NCBI GenBank assembly: GCA_037951105.1
Contig: JBAMJV010009094.1
Coordinates: 95,202-159,201 of the forward strand
Direction: 5' to 3'
Source: Echinarachnius parma
Taxonomy: Eukaryota > Echinodermata > Echinoidea > Clypeasteroida > Echinarachniidae
Length of the DNA stretch: 64,000 nt
Shown here: in pieces, positions 11,405-23,839 of the stretch
How positions within the stretch are numbered: the first letter of the stretch is position 1
Layout of the letters: each line of letters begins with the position of its first letter
Made by a program: the position numbers and the translations under genes
The notes under the pieces: model-generated
What the model saw: only the letters and a program-made list of their open reading frames with translations
Told to the model about the DNA's origin: nothing
Databases searched by the model: none

Positions 11405-12724
11405 GGGGTTTAAAATCAATATGTCTACTCCATTATAAAAGTGACATATCACTTAGACCCAGAATCATGCCGGTAGTAGAATACTCCTCATATCATAAAA
11501 ACACACTATATAAAGGTCACTTTTAAGTACTTTTAATACGAAATGGGACCCTAAAACATAGAAATGTCTTGTCTTAAAATATCATGGTAATAAAGAAATG
11601 TTTTTTGTTCCACACAAATTAATTACTTAGACACAAGCATCTACTGTACTATAAAGATGTCAGAATGAAATCATTGTCTGTGTTTGTATCATTATGTACA
11701 AAAGCCTAAGGTGACATTTGAGAATGGTATTGATTGTATCTTGTAGCGCTCATACAGCTTTAAAATGTGCACCAAAATATGATTGACCCACGGGCCTGGG
11801 AACGCCAATGAAGATTGTGTTGTTCAGTGTCAGAGATATATTTAAAGGTAGGTACCTGTCATCGTTACTTTTCTTTGATTAAATCTGCCGCACATATCCA
11901 TTAGAAAAGAAAATAGACGATGCTGATTGCGTATAAAAAGAAACTTTTGCCTACCATCAAACAAAACATTTTTGTTTACTGATTTCCATATCTTTTGTTT
12001 AAATATAAATGTTCCTTATAAAATGTAACATAGTTGGGAAATGAATTATTTTTAAATCGTCCTCCTAAGAGTTTATAAATAGCGCAGTTTAGGGATTAAG
12101 GGCTGATGTAAATAAAAAAAAAAACAGCCTCCTTGCAGCTAACATGATGTGCATTTATGTTTCAGCTTCGCAATTTTAAAATACTCTGAGATCAAATGTT
12201 AAATTCAATTGAATTTAGGTTTGTTAATGCATGTAATTATGATTACAGAGACTTAGTAACATTGCCCGAATCATCAAACGTTACTTAGATCTTTAGTGGT
12301 TCTCTCAGCTCTTCAAATCATCTTCATATCAACAATAAAAACACGGGACAGGTTTCGGTTTTCAGATTTTCAGATATTTACGATAGAAGTGTGTTTGTAT
12401 AAATTTGTCAACGGGATAATTTCATCTGTGTACAAAGTAACTGCAATGTTAGTGAATATCACTTCGCTGTTTTGCTCATATTTCAGCCAAAACATCTAAT
12501 TAACGTGACATTTTTACACAATACTTTGTGGGCATATTATACCAGTATACATTTTATTAATCACTCATCACTTTTTGTTACTTGTCAACAAAGTTACAAG
12601 ATCCATTTTAATAATAAAAGCTCATTATATATGCGAAATTTACTCGTTATCGCGATATCTTTAGAACGACGTGGCAAATTAAAGTCAAATGTAATACAAG
12701 AACATGACAATTCCATAACATTAC
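11405..12724. other. Intron sequence, no recognised element
   Basis: AT-rich sequence between the foldback element and the G3 exon. I see no domain, terminal repeat or tandem array. Confidence 0.45.
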
Positions 12725-12894
12725 CTGATGAGTTGAGTAATATGTTTCATGCCCTGCATAGTCCCAAATGGTGAAAGTGAGTGGTTGCTTATCCTTCTCG
12801 CCAGATGGTGTGGTTCCTTTATCTCGGAGGAGTCTTAGTATCTCATCGTCAACTTTGTCAGATGGGCGAGTTCTAGATTTGGTACTTGAATCTT
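12725..12894 (-). CDS. Roc-COR gene exon: G3 motif WDYAG
   Basis: The exon is 170 bp, phase 1 to 0. The acceptor is CACAAG and the donor is CATCAG|GTAATG. A charged linker (KSRTRPSDKVDDEILRLLRD) is followed by PLTFTIWDYAGHETYYSTHQ. DYAG is the DxxG G3/Walker B motif, and W-D-Y/F-A-G..YY..H is the Roc signature that separates it from Rab/Ras (WDTAG). It joins in frame to 17,271-17,330 upstream and 6698-6790 downstream. Confidence 0.95.
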
Positions 12895-13046
12895 CTTGTG
12901 ATAGAATTAGAAACAAAATGCAAACAATTTATTCACAATTCACATATCTCAGATTGAATTAACATAATATTCAGTTTGTAATTGGAAATATCAACCGATA
13001 TAATGTTTCATAGATATGTTGAACTTCCATATTTAGCGGAACAAAT

Positions 13047-15338
13047 AAACCCCTCAAAACATTTTCGGAAACTCTAGTTTCATCGATCATATCTCTCGTA
13101 TTGTTTAATTAGCATACTCGAAATTGGTGTCACAATAAAGCCTCATTATATACCTTTCAAACGGTGCATTATGTGTAGTGATTATGCAATTGGAGCGATT
13201 GTAGTAGCCCAGAGAATGGGGGGAGGCAGGAAGTTAAATGTCGCAAAATGGCTCGATGCACTTACGAGTGCATGACAGTGTTGACCAGTTTTCTGAATGT
13301 TAACTTTCTTTTAATATTTCCACCCTTTCTATTCATCAAAATCATTGAATTTAAAACCATTTTATTGGAAATAATCTCTTCTTTACGATGGCATATTAAT
13401 CGTAATGATTATGCAAATGGGGTATGTGCAGCGAACCGGAATATCGAGATGGGTCGAGTGTGAAATCAGACAAAAAATATGGAGCGTTGCATCCTTTTTC
13501 GAGCTTTTGGGAGGATTTTTTAGCATTTTAAATCAAATATTCATGATTAAATATCAACAGAAACCCCAACACCTCTTCCGTATGAAAATGTGAAATTTAT
13601 AATGATTTTGTTAAAAGGCGGCTGCAGAGAGATGAATGTGGGGGAGCCTCAAAAGTGAGCCGTTTCAAAACGCTCTGATTTGGTGTCGGTGTATTTTACC
13701 ATTGTTTGGTGGGAATTTGATTTTTTTTGGTGATAAATGATGTCATTTGATTTATCAAATTTTAATTTGAACCAAGAACAATTGTTACCACGCTAAATTC
13801 AACTCAAACAGCCAAACAATCGTACAACCACTACACAAGCATATCAACAGAATTTAAAAACTCGACCGATAACGAGACCAAACAAATCACTATTTCAGGC
13901 TTTGCGTTACTGTTTCTGTTTTTTTTGTATTCAATAGCGAGTTCAAGATCCAAATGCAGCTACGACAGCCTGGCACCTCCTTCTCATGCTTGTCCACCAG
14001 TCTCATCAATCTGTCATTTGGGATGACATCCCATTCCTTTAAGAACACCGGCTTCGATTTGCCCAATCGCACGGGCCCTTTCAATGTTGTTCAATCTTGG
14101 CATGATGTTCATGAGAGTACTCATATTGGACGAATATGCAATCTCCAATCATTAAACAAGCTGTAGAAACACAACTGAATCACTATTCATGCTTTTTTTC
14201 AATTGAATTCTTCTCGTTCATGGCCAACTCATTCAAGTCGCATTATACCCTCCAAACAATGGTAAAAGACACCGACACAACATCAGAGCGTTTTGAAATG
14301 GGTCAATTTTGAGGCTCCCCCACAATCATCTCCCTGCAGCCGCCCTTTAATAAAATCATTATAAATTTCACATTTTCTTACAGAAGAGTTGTTCGGATTT
14401 CCGTCGATATAAAATTTAATCATGAATATTTGATTTAAAATGCTCAAAAATCTTCCCCAAAGCTCAGAAAGGGATGCAACGCTCTGATCTTTTGGCGCTG
14501 GTTCACTATTGTACCCGCACTCCGGTGTCGGCACGCTAGGCCGCTAGCTGCCCGTGACGCGCTCGTGAAGAGTACCCTTCGAAAAGAAATTATAACGCAC
14601 CCAAAATCAACTAAATCTTCGACAATTGTTAGTCCTAACCCTATATAACCCTAACTAAACCCCTAACCCTAACCCTAATTTGGTGGCTATAGGTCAGATT
14701 AATGGCTATAGGTCAGATTAATAGCTATATCGTTATTACTATTACTAATTAGGCCCCACCACTGCTATACTGTATGTCTTATGTAGCCAAGTTATAGCCA
14801 CTAAATCTGACCTATAGCCATTAATCTGACCTATAGCCATTAATCTGACCTATAGCCACCAAATTAGGGTTAGGGTTAGGGGTTTAGTTAGGATTATATA
14901 GGGTTAGGACTAACAATTGTCAAAGATTTAGTTGATTTTGGGTGCGTTATATTTTTGTTTCGAAGGGTACTCTTCACGAGCGCGTCACGGGCAGCTAGCG
15001 GCCTAGCGTGCCGACACCGGAGTGCGGGTACAATAGTGAACTAGCGCCGATCTTTTGTCAACTTGTCAATTTTTTGTCTGATTTCACACTCAACCCATCT
15101 CCATATTCCGGTTCGCTGCACACACCCTATTTGCATAATCATTACGAATACTATGCCATCGTAGAGAAGAGATCATTTCCATTAGAATGATACCAATTTC
15201 AATGATCTTGATAAATGGAAACGCTGGCAATGTTCAATAGAAAGTTAACTTTCAGAAAACGGGTCAACACAGTGATGCACTCGTAAATTAAATGCATTGA
15301 GCCATTTTGCGAGATTTCACTTCCTGCCTCCCCCCAGC
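13047..15338. mobile_element. Foldback element (AAACCCCTC family), right end truncated, with nested palindrome
   Basis: The left end reads AAACCCCTCAAAACATTTTC, and long arms recur in inverted order on the right (e.g. GCACTTACGAGTGCATGACA versus TGATGCACTCGTAAATTAAA). A full-length relative lies at 30,752-31,879 and a fragment at about 24,195-24,450. The right arm stops at about 15,338 without the terminal AGGGGTTT. A second palindrome (14,503-15,043) sits at its centre. Short open frames in the arms are by-products of the palindrome. Confidence 0.7.
14503..15043. mobile_element. Near-perfect palindrome with telomere-like CCCTAA repeats
   Basis: Arms of more than 200 bp are almost perfect reverse complements. 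The outer ends contain GTACCCGCACTCCGGTGTCG and CGACACCGGAGTGCGGGTAC. Inside, both arms carry CCCTAACCCTAACCCTAA or its complement and tandem GGCTATAGGTCAGATTAAT units around a short unique centre (about 14,720-14,790). No coding capacity is visible. It is likely a MITE inserted in the larger foldback. Confidence 0.75.
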
Positions 15339-16098
15339 TTTTCTAAGGGGGGCGAGTGTCACGTCCGATGTATATTCTTGCTGTTGAGCTGCATGCTTAG
15401 TTGCGATGATTGCTTAAAGCATTATAGTTCCATTTGTATTCAGCCCTGTATGTAGGGCAGTCCAGATAGGCCCTACTAATGATGTTCGCGAAGCGCTCTG
15501 ACATGTCCGGGATAGATGTCATAACCGTGTTGACGAGTCTTCTGCTTCGAGTAATGTCTGCTTACGTTCTGTAGACGAACCTCACAACCAACAAGAGAGT
15601 GATTAGTCACACAGTCATCACTGTGTGTATGTGACCAGGACGCAATTCAGTGAAGATAGAATAGTAATAATCAGGCCCAGCAGGCTCTCGAGTGCGTCCA
15701 AAATACACTGTGTGTAGGCTAAATGGAAAATAATGTGATGGTCACCGAAAGGTATAGGTAGGAGCACAGCTCCAGTAGTCACTGTCAAGTATTGTTCATC
15801 CTGCCAATACCTGCTTCGGGAACAGGAATATTAGTCAGCACATAGTTCTGCAGGGAATCCAAATTCCATTGGCATGTTTCGCCGCCGTTTTTCTGGTTTA
15901 TTTCCTTGCCAAAATAATGTGTATTATTTTTCCCTGAGACTTTCACTAGATGGGAAGTAATGTTCTTGCGATTTGGAGCCTCTCATATTCGTCTTTAGAG
16001 CTTTTAATCAAATGCAAACTTGTTGAGAAAGCCTACAAAGTTATGTACAAGATTCCAGAGTTGCTCTTAGTTTGATTAAGATACTCTCTTTATTTAGT
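15336..16098 (-). repeat. Duplicated segment, probably LINE-derived (copy 1)
   Basis: It matches 26,375-27,066 in the same orientation along its length, sharing for example CACGTCCGATGTAT, GTAATGTCTGCTTACGTTCT and CTGCTTCGGGAACAGGAA. In the second copy this segment lies directly upstream (minus strand) of reverse-transcriptase remnants, so it may be the region before the RT domain of the same LINE. It also fits the start of a larger intron duplication. Confidence 0.6.
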
Positions 16099-16109
16099 TT
16101 GTATCTACA

Positions 16110-16197
16110 GTCAAACCTGTCTACAGCGACCACTCAAGGAACCGGCGAAAAGTGGTCGTTATAGACAGGTGGTCGGTTTAGACAGGTTGGCGGCCAT
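16110..16197. repeat. Dispersed 'CAAACCTGTCTACAGCGACC' repeat
   Basis: AGTCAAACCTGTCTACAGCG is followed by GACCACTC and its partial complements (GTGGTCGTTATAGACAGG, GGTCGGTTTAGACAGG). A related but differently arranged copy lies at 44,037-44,280. It is a short interspersed repeat of unknown class. Confidence 0.55.
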
Positions 16198-16802
16198 TTT
16201 TAATCTGGTCTCATGTATTGTGCATATATAAACATGCGCAATTAATTGGCATCTGTACACGTCCATATTGTTTGCATGCATAACCACAACGAATATTGAA
16301 ATCATAAATTATATGAATTGGCATTATATTTGAAATTTTATTTGATGCTTGTATTATCTTTTTACGTGAAATTTAAATTGTTAAAATGTGTCAATGTGTC
16401 ATCTATTTACTCATCATGACAATTTAAATAATCAGCTGCACTTTTAAATGCACAGATGCACTGTATAGTTTTCTATAGACTGAAGACAAGATGCATTGTT
16501 TGGTTGAATTAAGCGCATTGATTATCATTGAAAAGAGTAAGAAACACAGGGGAAATATTAAAACATTTGTTAGATGTCATTGATTAATTGGTTGTGATGT
16601 TGAGTTTGTGATAATGGTATATATGCTCTTTGAAATTTGACAATCAGTTTGTCATTATCTCACACAAATGTATGTAGTGCAGCGCCCTCTATACCAAAAC
16701 TGAAGTTACCCTTTAGGTATTATTATATGAATGAAAACAGCACCCAATTAGCTTAGCCATTAAGATTGTTATTCACCACTTAAGCATGTGTACTACATAA
16801 AA

Positions 16803-16980
16803 TAATAATATCGCTAGTGATATTCTTTTGTCTCGCAATGTATGGTCAAACTAGGAATCTAAAGATCATGACGTTTCGTGTGCCGCTGCAACACTTTGTC
16901 AAATGATATTATCTAATGTAGACAATCGGTATTTTGACCATACATTGCGAGACAAACGAATATCACTAGCGATATTATTT
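16803..16980. mobile_element. 178-bp palindromic MITE
   Basis: Inverted ends of about 47 bp begin AATAATATCGCTAGTGATAT and continue through GTCTCGCAATGTATGGTCAA with one or two mismatches, around a unique centre of about 85 bp. Confidence 0.75.
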
Positions 16981-17270
16981 CCGATACTATATCCGCAATG
17001 GATAATATATTTACTATTACATAAAAGTTTGTAGTATAAAATGCTCATTTTAGTATCTCATCTTTAAACACTTATTCCGAAGTACATGTATTACACAAAC
17101 GATAGTACAATATTAATTGAAGTGAAGTATTCTTTTGATATGTTTAATGCATTCTAATTAGTAATATTTAGTTTAATATGTTATCATTAATGATGATAAG
17201 TATACCATCAGTACATGTCAAAGGAAACGCATAACAAAAATAAAAGCCACAGCAGAAGTTTTATTATTAC

Positions 17271-17330
17271 CTGATCCAAAGGTGACTTCTGCAGCAGCAT
17301 GTTCGTCATCGTCCGAAGATTCGTCGTGTT
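17271..17330 (-). CDS. Roc-COR gene small exon: acidic insert, unit 2
   Basis: The exon is 60 bp, phase 1 to 1. The acceptor is ATACAG and the donor is TCAG|GTAATA. It encodes EHDESSDDDEHAAAEVTFGS, a strongly acidic segment followed by AEVTFGSG. It is a paralogue of the exon at 28,482-28,532 (ESSDHDEHHVAEVTIGSG), and the flanking intron is also similar. It belongs to the acidic insert between G2 and G3. Confidence 0.82.
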
Positions 17331-18153
17331 CTGTATAACACAATTATGAATGGAAGTGAAGTAGTACGTACTGTTCAGTATTTAAACAAAAATAGTACGG
17401 AAACAAAATATCAACATATTATTATATGAACAATTTTTAAATTAGTTTGTACCGCATTAAAGATGAAGAGTTGTACGTTCAGATGCTTTATGTGTGACAT
17501 TTTTAACCTTCAGCGGATCCCAAATTAATATGTCTGATTGCAAAACCCAATTGTGCCGATTTTCGTATTTGCACTTAAAATGGCGATGGACTTTTGTGCA
17601 CACATGAGCTCTACTCACTAAGTATTATGATATGAACAGATAACGATGTAATAATGGGTATAGTACAATAAGGTTTCTTACTGCTGATGTTGGAAGGGTT
17701 AACGATGGTTAAATATTATAGTAAGATATCGCTAAAAACAAGTTTTCTGCATAGAGTTCTTCCAAATGGACCTTGCGTCATTCAGGATTCTGATCTCATC
17801 AGAAAGTCAAATTCCTAGCAATTTTGACAGTTCCATTTCAATCTTTATTCCAATTCATAAAAATACAACAACATCAAATATAAAACACAATAGCATTATA
17901 TACAACATTTAGTAAGAATGGTACAAAAAATAAATACATAAGTTTCATAATAATATTGTAAAAATGAATGGAAAAGGAGGCGTACGTAAAAAGCCAAGGG
18001 TAGGCTTGTAAGAGTGTACGACCCTACAATTTAAATAATGTATAAATATATATTGCAAAGAAATAACAAGTACCAACAATACTGTATCATCATATACCAA
18101 AACACAAAATAAAAAATCAGAAAAAACAACAAAAACAAAAAAAATCAATAATT

Positions 18154-19876
18154 TCAAATCAAATATTTTTTATATTGCCTTTTAAATGAGTTATTAAATT
18201 GAATATTAAAGTTACTTAAATTTAGACTATTCCAAAGGATTGGGCCTGTGTGGCGTAATGAGTATTTTGATTTATTATTTAAATACGTCCAACGGTGAAA
18301 ATGATTGCAAGATCTTGTATTATAATTATGGATATTTCTATTTTTTACAAACATATTCATTACATATGGGGAGAGTGTTTGAGAGTGAAAACGTTGCATA
18401 AACGAAGCAATTTGGATCTTATTTATATCTTGTAATTTGAGAGTATATAATAATTTAAATAATGTGGAAGTAGAAGCAGTATACTCGGACTTCGTACATA
18501 CTCGTATGGCTTTCTTTTGTAACATTATTAGTTTATGTAAATGGCTCGAATATGTGTTACCCCATATTGAGTTACAATACGACAAGTGTGACAAAACATA
18601 AGCATTATAAAGAAGAAATAATATGTTACTAGGCAATTCATACTTCAATCGACTTAAAATCCCTATGAATCGTGAAATCTTCAAGCGTACTAAATCAATG
18701 TGATCCTTCCAAGACAAACTACTATTTAATACTACACCTAAAAACTTAACAGAATCATAGAATTTCAAAGGAACTGCATCTATTTTCAACAATATATCAT
18801 CAACATTAAATTGCACACCACCCTTTTTAAACAGAACACATTGGGTTTTACTAGTATTTAAAGAGAGCTTATTACATTTAAACCATGCTGATATGTGAGC
18901 AAGACTTGTATTCAAAGATTCAACTAAAGCTTCAATATCATTATGAGAGGCAATGAGTGAGGTGTCATCCGCATACAAAATAAAGTCACATTCATGGCAA
19001 GAATTCACAATATCATTAATATAAATTAAAAATAGTAATGGTCCAAGAATTGACCCTTGAGGGACACCTGTGTTTATATTACCGAAAGACGAATTATGTG
19101 AGTTATAAACTGTAAATTGTTGTCGATGTAATAAATAAGATTGAAACCATTTTAAGGAAAGACCTTTAATGCCATAATGCTGCATTTTTTGTAATAAAAT
19201 ATCGTGTGAAAGGGTGTCAAAGGCCTTGGATAAGTCCATGAATACGCCAATAACACTTTTACCTTCATTAAGTTCTTTAACTATTCTATCATGAATTTCA
19301 ATGACTGCCATGTCTGTTGAGTAATTTTGTCGGAAGCCATACTGACTATCATATACAAAGTTATGCTGCAATAAATAGTCATATAATCTATTAAAAACTA
19401 ACTTTTCCAAAATTTTAGAAAAACAAGGTAAAATTGAAATTGGTCGATAATTTGTAAAAAAGACTCGGGTCATCCTTTTTAAAAATTGGCACAACCTTAG
19501 ATATCTTCATCTTAGAAGGAACACAACCAGTGCGTAATGATGAATTACAAATATAAAGTAGTGGTTCAACAATAAAAGGTATTATATGTTTCACAACTAT
19601 TGAATCAATTTCATCAAAACCACAACTTTTACCAGATTTAAGATTTGACTTTACAATATCTATTATTTCTTCTTTTGTAACTGGTTTAAAAAATAATATA
19701 TGTGGCGATGGTTGGCCCATATAAACATTAAATGTATCAATTGCATTATCATCCTCTGCAATACAATTAGCAATATTTGATCCAATGTTCACAAAATATT
19801 CATTAAAGTTTTCCGCAATGTCATCCAGATTACTAATGTAAGAACCATTGTGGCAAAAAGATTTTCCTTCTTCCAC
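18154..19876 (-). pseudogene. LINE ORF2, reverse transcriptase part
   Basis: Two overlapping frames (19,876-19,415 and 19,494-18,154) must be joined by a frameshift near 19,470 within the RT N-terminal motif (KDDPS then TNYRPISILPCFSKILEK). Motif A is GVFMDLSKAFDTLSHDIL, motif B is GVPQGSILGPLLFLIYINDI, and motif C is FILYADDTSL with the catalytic YADD. The C-terminal region (IQFNNSFKRQYKKYL) is the usual basic tail. The enzyme copies element RNA at the nicked target. The frameshift inactivates it. Confidence 0.92.
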
Positions 19877-19946
19877 AGCACTCTTTTGCTTTCCTAAAAT
19901 TTCATTAATAAGTGTCCATGTTTTTTTAGAGTTATTTTTTACAGAG

Positions 19947-21314
19947 TCAAACTTTTAAAAATAATAATCCCTTTTTGCTCTGCGTAAACGAGTTGTGACC
20001 ATAATTATTACGGAGCTTTTTGTATTTATCATAGTTGGCTTGAATCGATCTTTTCAAGTAATTCTTATACAATTTATTTTTCGTTTTAATCAGTTTTAAC
20101 ATATCAAGAGATACCCACGGTTTTCTATTTCGTTTGCGTTTTTTAATATTTTTAGTTTGTACAGGAAAATGTTCATTATAATAGCCAATAAACTTTTCAT
20201 AAAATACATCATAGGCCCTTTCAGTATCATTCTCCTGGTATACTTCAGACCAATCAGCATTTGCAAGATCAACACTCAGCCTATTACAATTTTCAATAGT
20301 GACTTTTCTAAATGAGAATGACTTTGATTTACTGTTATTTACCCTGTCTAAAAGGTGTGAAATATAAAAAATAGGAAAATGGTCTGTTATGTCTGTTACA
20401 AAAATACCGGAAATAATGGAGCTACAAAAGACGTTCGTATAAATATTATCAATATTTGTTGCTGACCTTGAATTAACACGGGTTGGTCTATTTATTATAG
20501 GATAAAAACCAGATGATGCGACTGTATTGATAAAATCGAATATTTGCGAGTTTGTGTATTTCTTCATCAAATCAATATTCAAGTCGCCCATTAAATATGC
20601 ACGTTTATTTTTTATTTCATTATAATTCATTAATTTATCAAAGAAAGAAGAAAACTGAATGACGTTTGATTTAGGTTGACGATAAATAATCGCTACAACA
20701 ATATTTGTAGATGTTTTGCAATCTATTTCTATACATAAACAATCAACACCTTCGCATTGTTCAGAGAACTGGACAAGTTTATAATTCAAGTCCTTTCGAA
20801 TAAATAGACCAACTCCACCACCACGTCCGGACGGACGGTCAACATGCACAAATGTATAACCTTCTATTACAAAAGGAACATGTGAATTGGAATTAATCCA
20901 TGTCTCTGATATTCCTATGACTGAGAATTGATATTGAATATTAGAAAGATAGGCATGTATTTCTTCAAAATTACGAAACATACTTCGGGCATTAAAATGA
21001 ATTATGCTAAAGTTTTGATTAACTGAATTATCTATAATTTCATTAAATTCAGAGGATAAATAATACCTTACAGGAGGATTTGAATGTGTGTCTTCTTCAT
21101 TTTCATTCAAACTTTCATCTTCAAAATTAAAGCCATTTAGAAAGACATCATATTGATTTACAGGTGAGAATAATCGTTCAAAATCTTCATTATTAACTTC
21201 TTGAAAGGGGAGACAATTTACAACATTTAAATCATTATCTATATTTAAGTTTAATTCGTTGGCAATACAACTGTATACATTGGAGTCAGATGTATCACAG
21301 TATTTAACGGGCAT
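19947..21314 (-). pseudogene. LINE ORF2, APE-type endonuclease part
   Basis: Endonuclease/exonuclease/phosphatase-fold domain: IIHFNARSMFRNFEEIHAYL at the N-terminus, VIGISETWI (catalytic E), MGDLNIDLMKK (GDxN), SATNIDNIYTN, and DITDHFPIFY (the D-H pair). It nicks target DNA to prime reverse transcription. The reading frame shifts near the end: the normal continuation toward KRDYYF..FDSVKNNSKKTW is in another frame and holds a stop. Confidence 0.92.
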
Positions 21315-21459
21315 GCAAAACTAACTAGAACTAAAATCAATGACAAAGGAAAAACCAAACAACAGAACAACAAATACAACAAAATCAAAGTTCAACGTCA
21401 AAGTAGAAATGTTCAGGAGTGGAATGTATCAGCATGATACACGTGATAACTCAGTACTG

Positions 21460-22293
21460 CTATAACTTGTCCAAATCACGTTTGCTGTGGATAGTTCGTT
21501 TTACTGTCTTTCCGTTTGTGGCTGGGAGTAGGACGATTATCCGTCCGTCGAAGGACCTCGCCTCGTTTACTTTGTGGTGCTTTTTTGCTGCCCACAGGAG
21601 GTCCTGGTTTGTGGACGTGAGCGCTTCATCGATGGCCATGCCTGTGCCCTTCAGCTTCCTACGTGCACGCAGGACAGCGCTCCGTAAACGATATGAGCAA
21701 AACTTTGCAATGATGGCGCGAGGTTTTTTGTTCTTGGGGTTGGCGTCTGCAGACCCGGCGTCGTTTGCGATTCCGCCCCTCGGAGCGACGCGATGTGAAC
21801 GATCTATGTCGACTGCTGTTAGGTTGACACCCAGTCGTTCACTCGCTAGTTTGCAGATGACGTCATCCGTGTTTTCCGTGTTGCTCTCTTTCACGCCGTA
21901 AAACTTCAGACAATTGCGGCGAGAGTATTATTCAGCCTCATTCATCGCCAGTGTAAGGTTGTGGATTGAGGTTGACTGCTTCTCAATGACGTCTTTCAAA
22001 CGGTTGATCTCAGCTCCCTTCGTATTCAGTGGAGATTCAAGCTCTAGCGCCTTTCCATCGACGCGCTCTATCTTCTCCATTGTGTGAGTGCTGCTAATCT
22101 CTAGCTGGTCCAAGCGTTGATTGAACTTCATTATGTGCTTATCAATAGCCCTCTCTATAGCCTTTTTAACGGCATTGACAAAGGCGTTGCTTTCCATGTA
22201 CTTCTCGAATGCTTTAAAGGCCGCCGCTTCTATTGCATCTGCCGTGGCCGTATCCGTGGTCGTAGGAGTGGCTTTACGATTTCTGGTCTCCAT
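21460..22293 (-). pseudogene. LINE ORF1, coiled coil plus nucleic-acid-binding domain, one stop
   Basis: It begins METRNRKATPTTTDTATADA, then a predicted coiled coil (DQLEISSTHTMEKIERV, DVIEKQSTSIHNLTLAMNE). After an in-frame TAA at about 21,928, where relatives have a polar residue before YSRRN, it continues through CLKFYGVKESN to DIDRSHRVAPRG, PRAIIAKFCSYRLRSAVLRA and LTSTNQDLLWAAKK. This matches the ORF1 RNA-binding domain common in invertebrate LINEs. A CAA to TAA change would explain the stop. Confidence 0.85.
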
Positions 22294-22330
22294 ATTGGAG
22301 ATGTTGACAATTCGTTTTTTTTTCTTTTCC

Positions 22331-23839
22331 TTTTTCCTTCAAGTTATGTTGACTAAACGTTTGAAAGGGTATGAGATACTCGTCGTAGATTACCCAATAA
22401 TTATCATATAATGATCTGGCATAAAATCAAGGTTGCTGGCAAATGAATTGCGTATCACACTCAAAGTGAGCAGTATCAAACTTTTTGGTTCATAAAATAC
22501 TTAAATCACATCACATATATCATGCCGATACAACTCCAGAGGTGTGGAAATCAATTAAAACATGGCACAGGTCGAGACAGGTACTAAGTAGTCCTTTAAA
22601 TAGTCATTAGTTCAGACTCGTTACCTGGTCAAGTTCCTGTGCGTTTACTTTCACTGGTCAGCATAGATGGGACTAACGAGGGATATGCAGAAGTTCATGC
22701 AAATGTAATCCATCAAAATGTTCCCAAAATCCTGGCGATCGCTTGCAGACCATTATTAAAGTAGTATCGGGATGATTTACAAAGGTGTATGTATGACAAA
22801 AATGCAGAATATGACAGCTAGATAACATCTTAAGCGGAAAATCTAGTACATTTTCGCCTATGCTGTCCGCTATGCTGTCCGTACATGAAGTGTTCCCAAT
22901 GATGACAGTTCCCAACAGTTCCCAATGATTTCGCAAAACTGAAGGCGTTGCCTTTTTATTGGCAGGTTATGTGTCTGAATATTGCGACAATAACGATTCT
23001 TCCTCAAGTGATAACTTGTGTTAAAGTGTTAAAAATGCTTGCATTGTAATAACACGCATTGTTGATCAAACGCTTCTTAAGTAGACGACTTTTTGAAGAT
23101 TATGTCCAGCTCTGTTGATTCAATAGAAGCCAAACCCTACTCAATTACACTTAATTGCATGAACTCCATTGCGCATTGGTCGTTGCAGTCAAACTTCACA
23201 CGCGCGCGCTCTCTGCCTTTACACCATAACATTGACCAATCAGATTTCAAAGAAGTTTTGACAAGATGCATTCGCGTCATAAGAATGAAGCCTTCGACAA
23301 AAGCGACGAGATTGGTAATAAATGAGAAATCATAGTCAAAGTGACAGAAATCTGATTGACAAATAGTGATCAGACGATCTGGTAAAAAAAGGACTAGGTT
23401 TGTTCTAAAGTGCAGCGACAAACTCTGATAGTGGTTTCTGCTTTCTATGGCAGTTTCATCCTCAATTTCGAACTTGTTTGGGCAGATGTTTCCACAGCCC
23501 TCGTCCACCATCTTAGGTCCGTTGCTTTTTCCTCCCACGATGGAGTTTCCTGCCTCATTTGTAGAAATCTTTAAAGCGAAATACGGACATTTTGATAGGT
23601 CTGGAGCCAGTAGCAAGCTCACCTCACAGCATGTAAATTAAAACAGAATTTGGCAATTTCCGAGTGGTGGCGTGACCGAGCCAGCGCAAGCAGCTCAGAC
23701 AGCATCGTCAGAGAATAACATTGGTCTGAACAGCGTTTTCTGTACCTAGCACTTGGCACGTAGACGGGCAAACAAATAACAGTTTTCACTCCCTTCTGGT
23801 CTAAGGGTATCAGGTGAATGCATTGCTGAGAAGGAAAGA
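22331..23839. other. Intron or repeat-derived sequence; one unrecognised open frame
   Basis: A 161-codon minus-strand open frame (23,622-23,137) contains FALKISTNEAGNSIVGGKSN and several cysteines. I recognise no domain, and it lacks convincing splice or promoter context. Given its neighbours it may be a fragment of a retroelement. The remainder shows no repeat structure I can define. Confidence 0.35.

Larger units (their letters stand above)
17825..22330 (-). mobile_element. CR1-like non-LTR retrotransposon, about 4.5 kb, nearly full length
   Basis: On the minus strand it has ORF1 (22,293-21,460), ORF2 with an APE endonuclease (21,314-19,947) and reverse transcriptase (19,876-18,154), and a 3' UTR ending near 17,825 with an AATAAA-like signal and no long poly-A. 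The order ORF1, EN, RT without RNase H fits the CR1/L2/Jockey side of LINEs; I cannot fix the clade by eye. It carries one nonsense codon in ORF1 and at least two frame breaks plus a stop in ORF2, so it is inactive but recent. It lies in the intron between the acidic-insert exons. Confidence 0.9.

Noticed and set aside
14640-14900. Interstitial telomere or chromosome-fusion site.
   Set aside because: The CCCTAA repeats are short and form part of a palindromic element, in inverted order in both arms, as expected for a transposon and not for a fused telomere.
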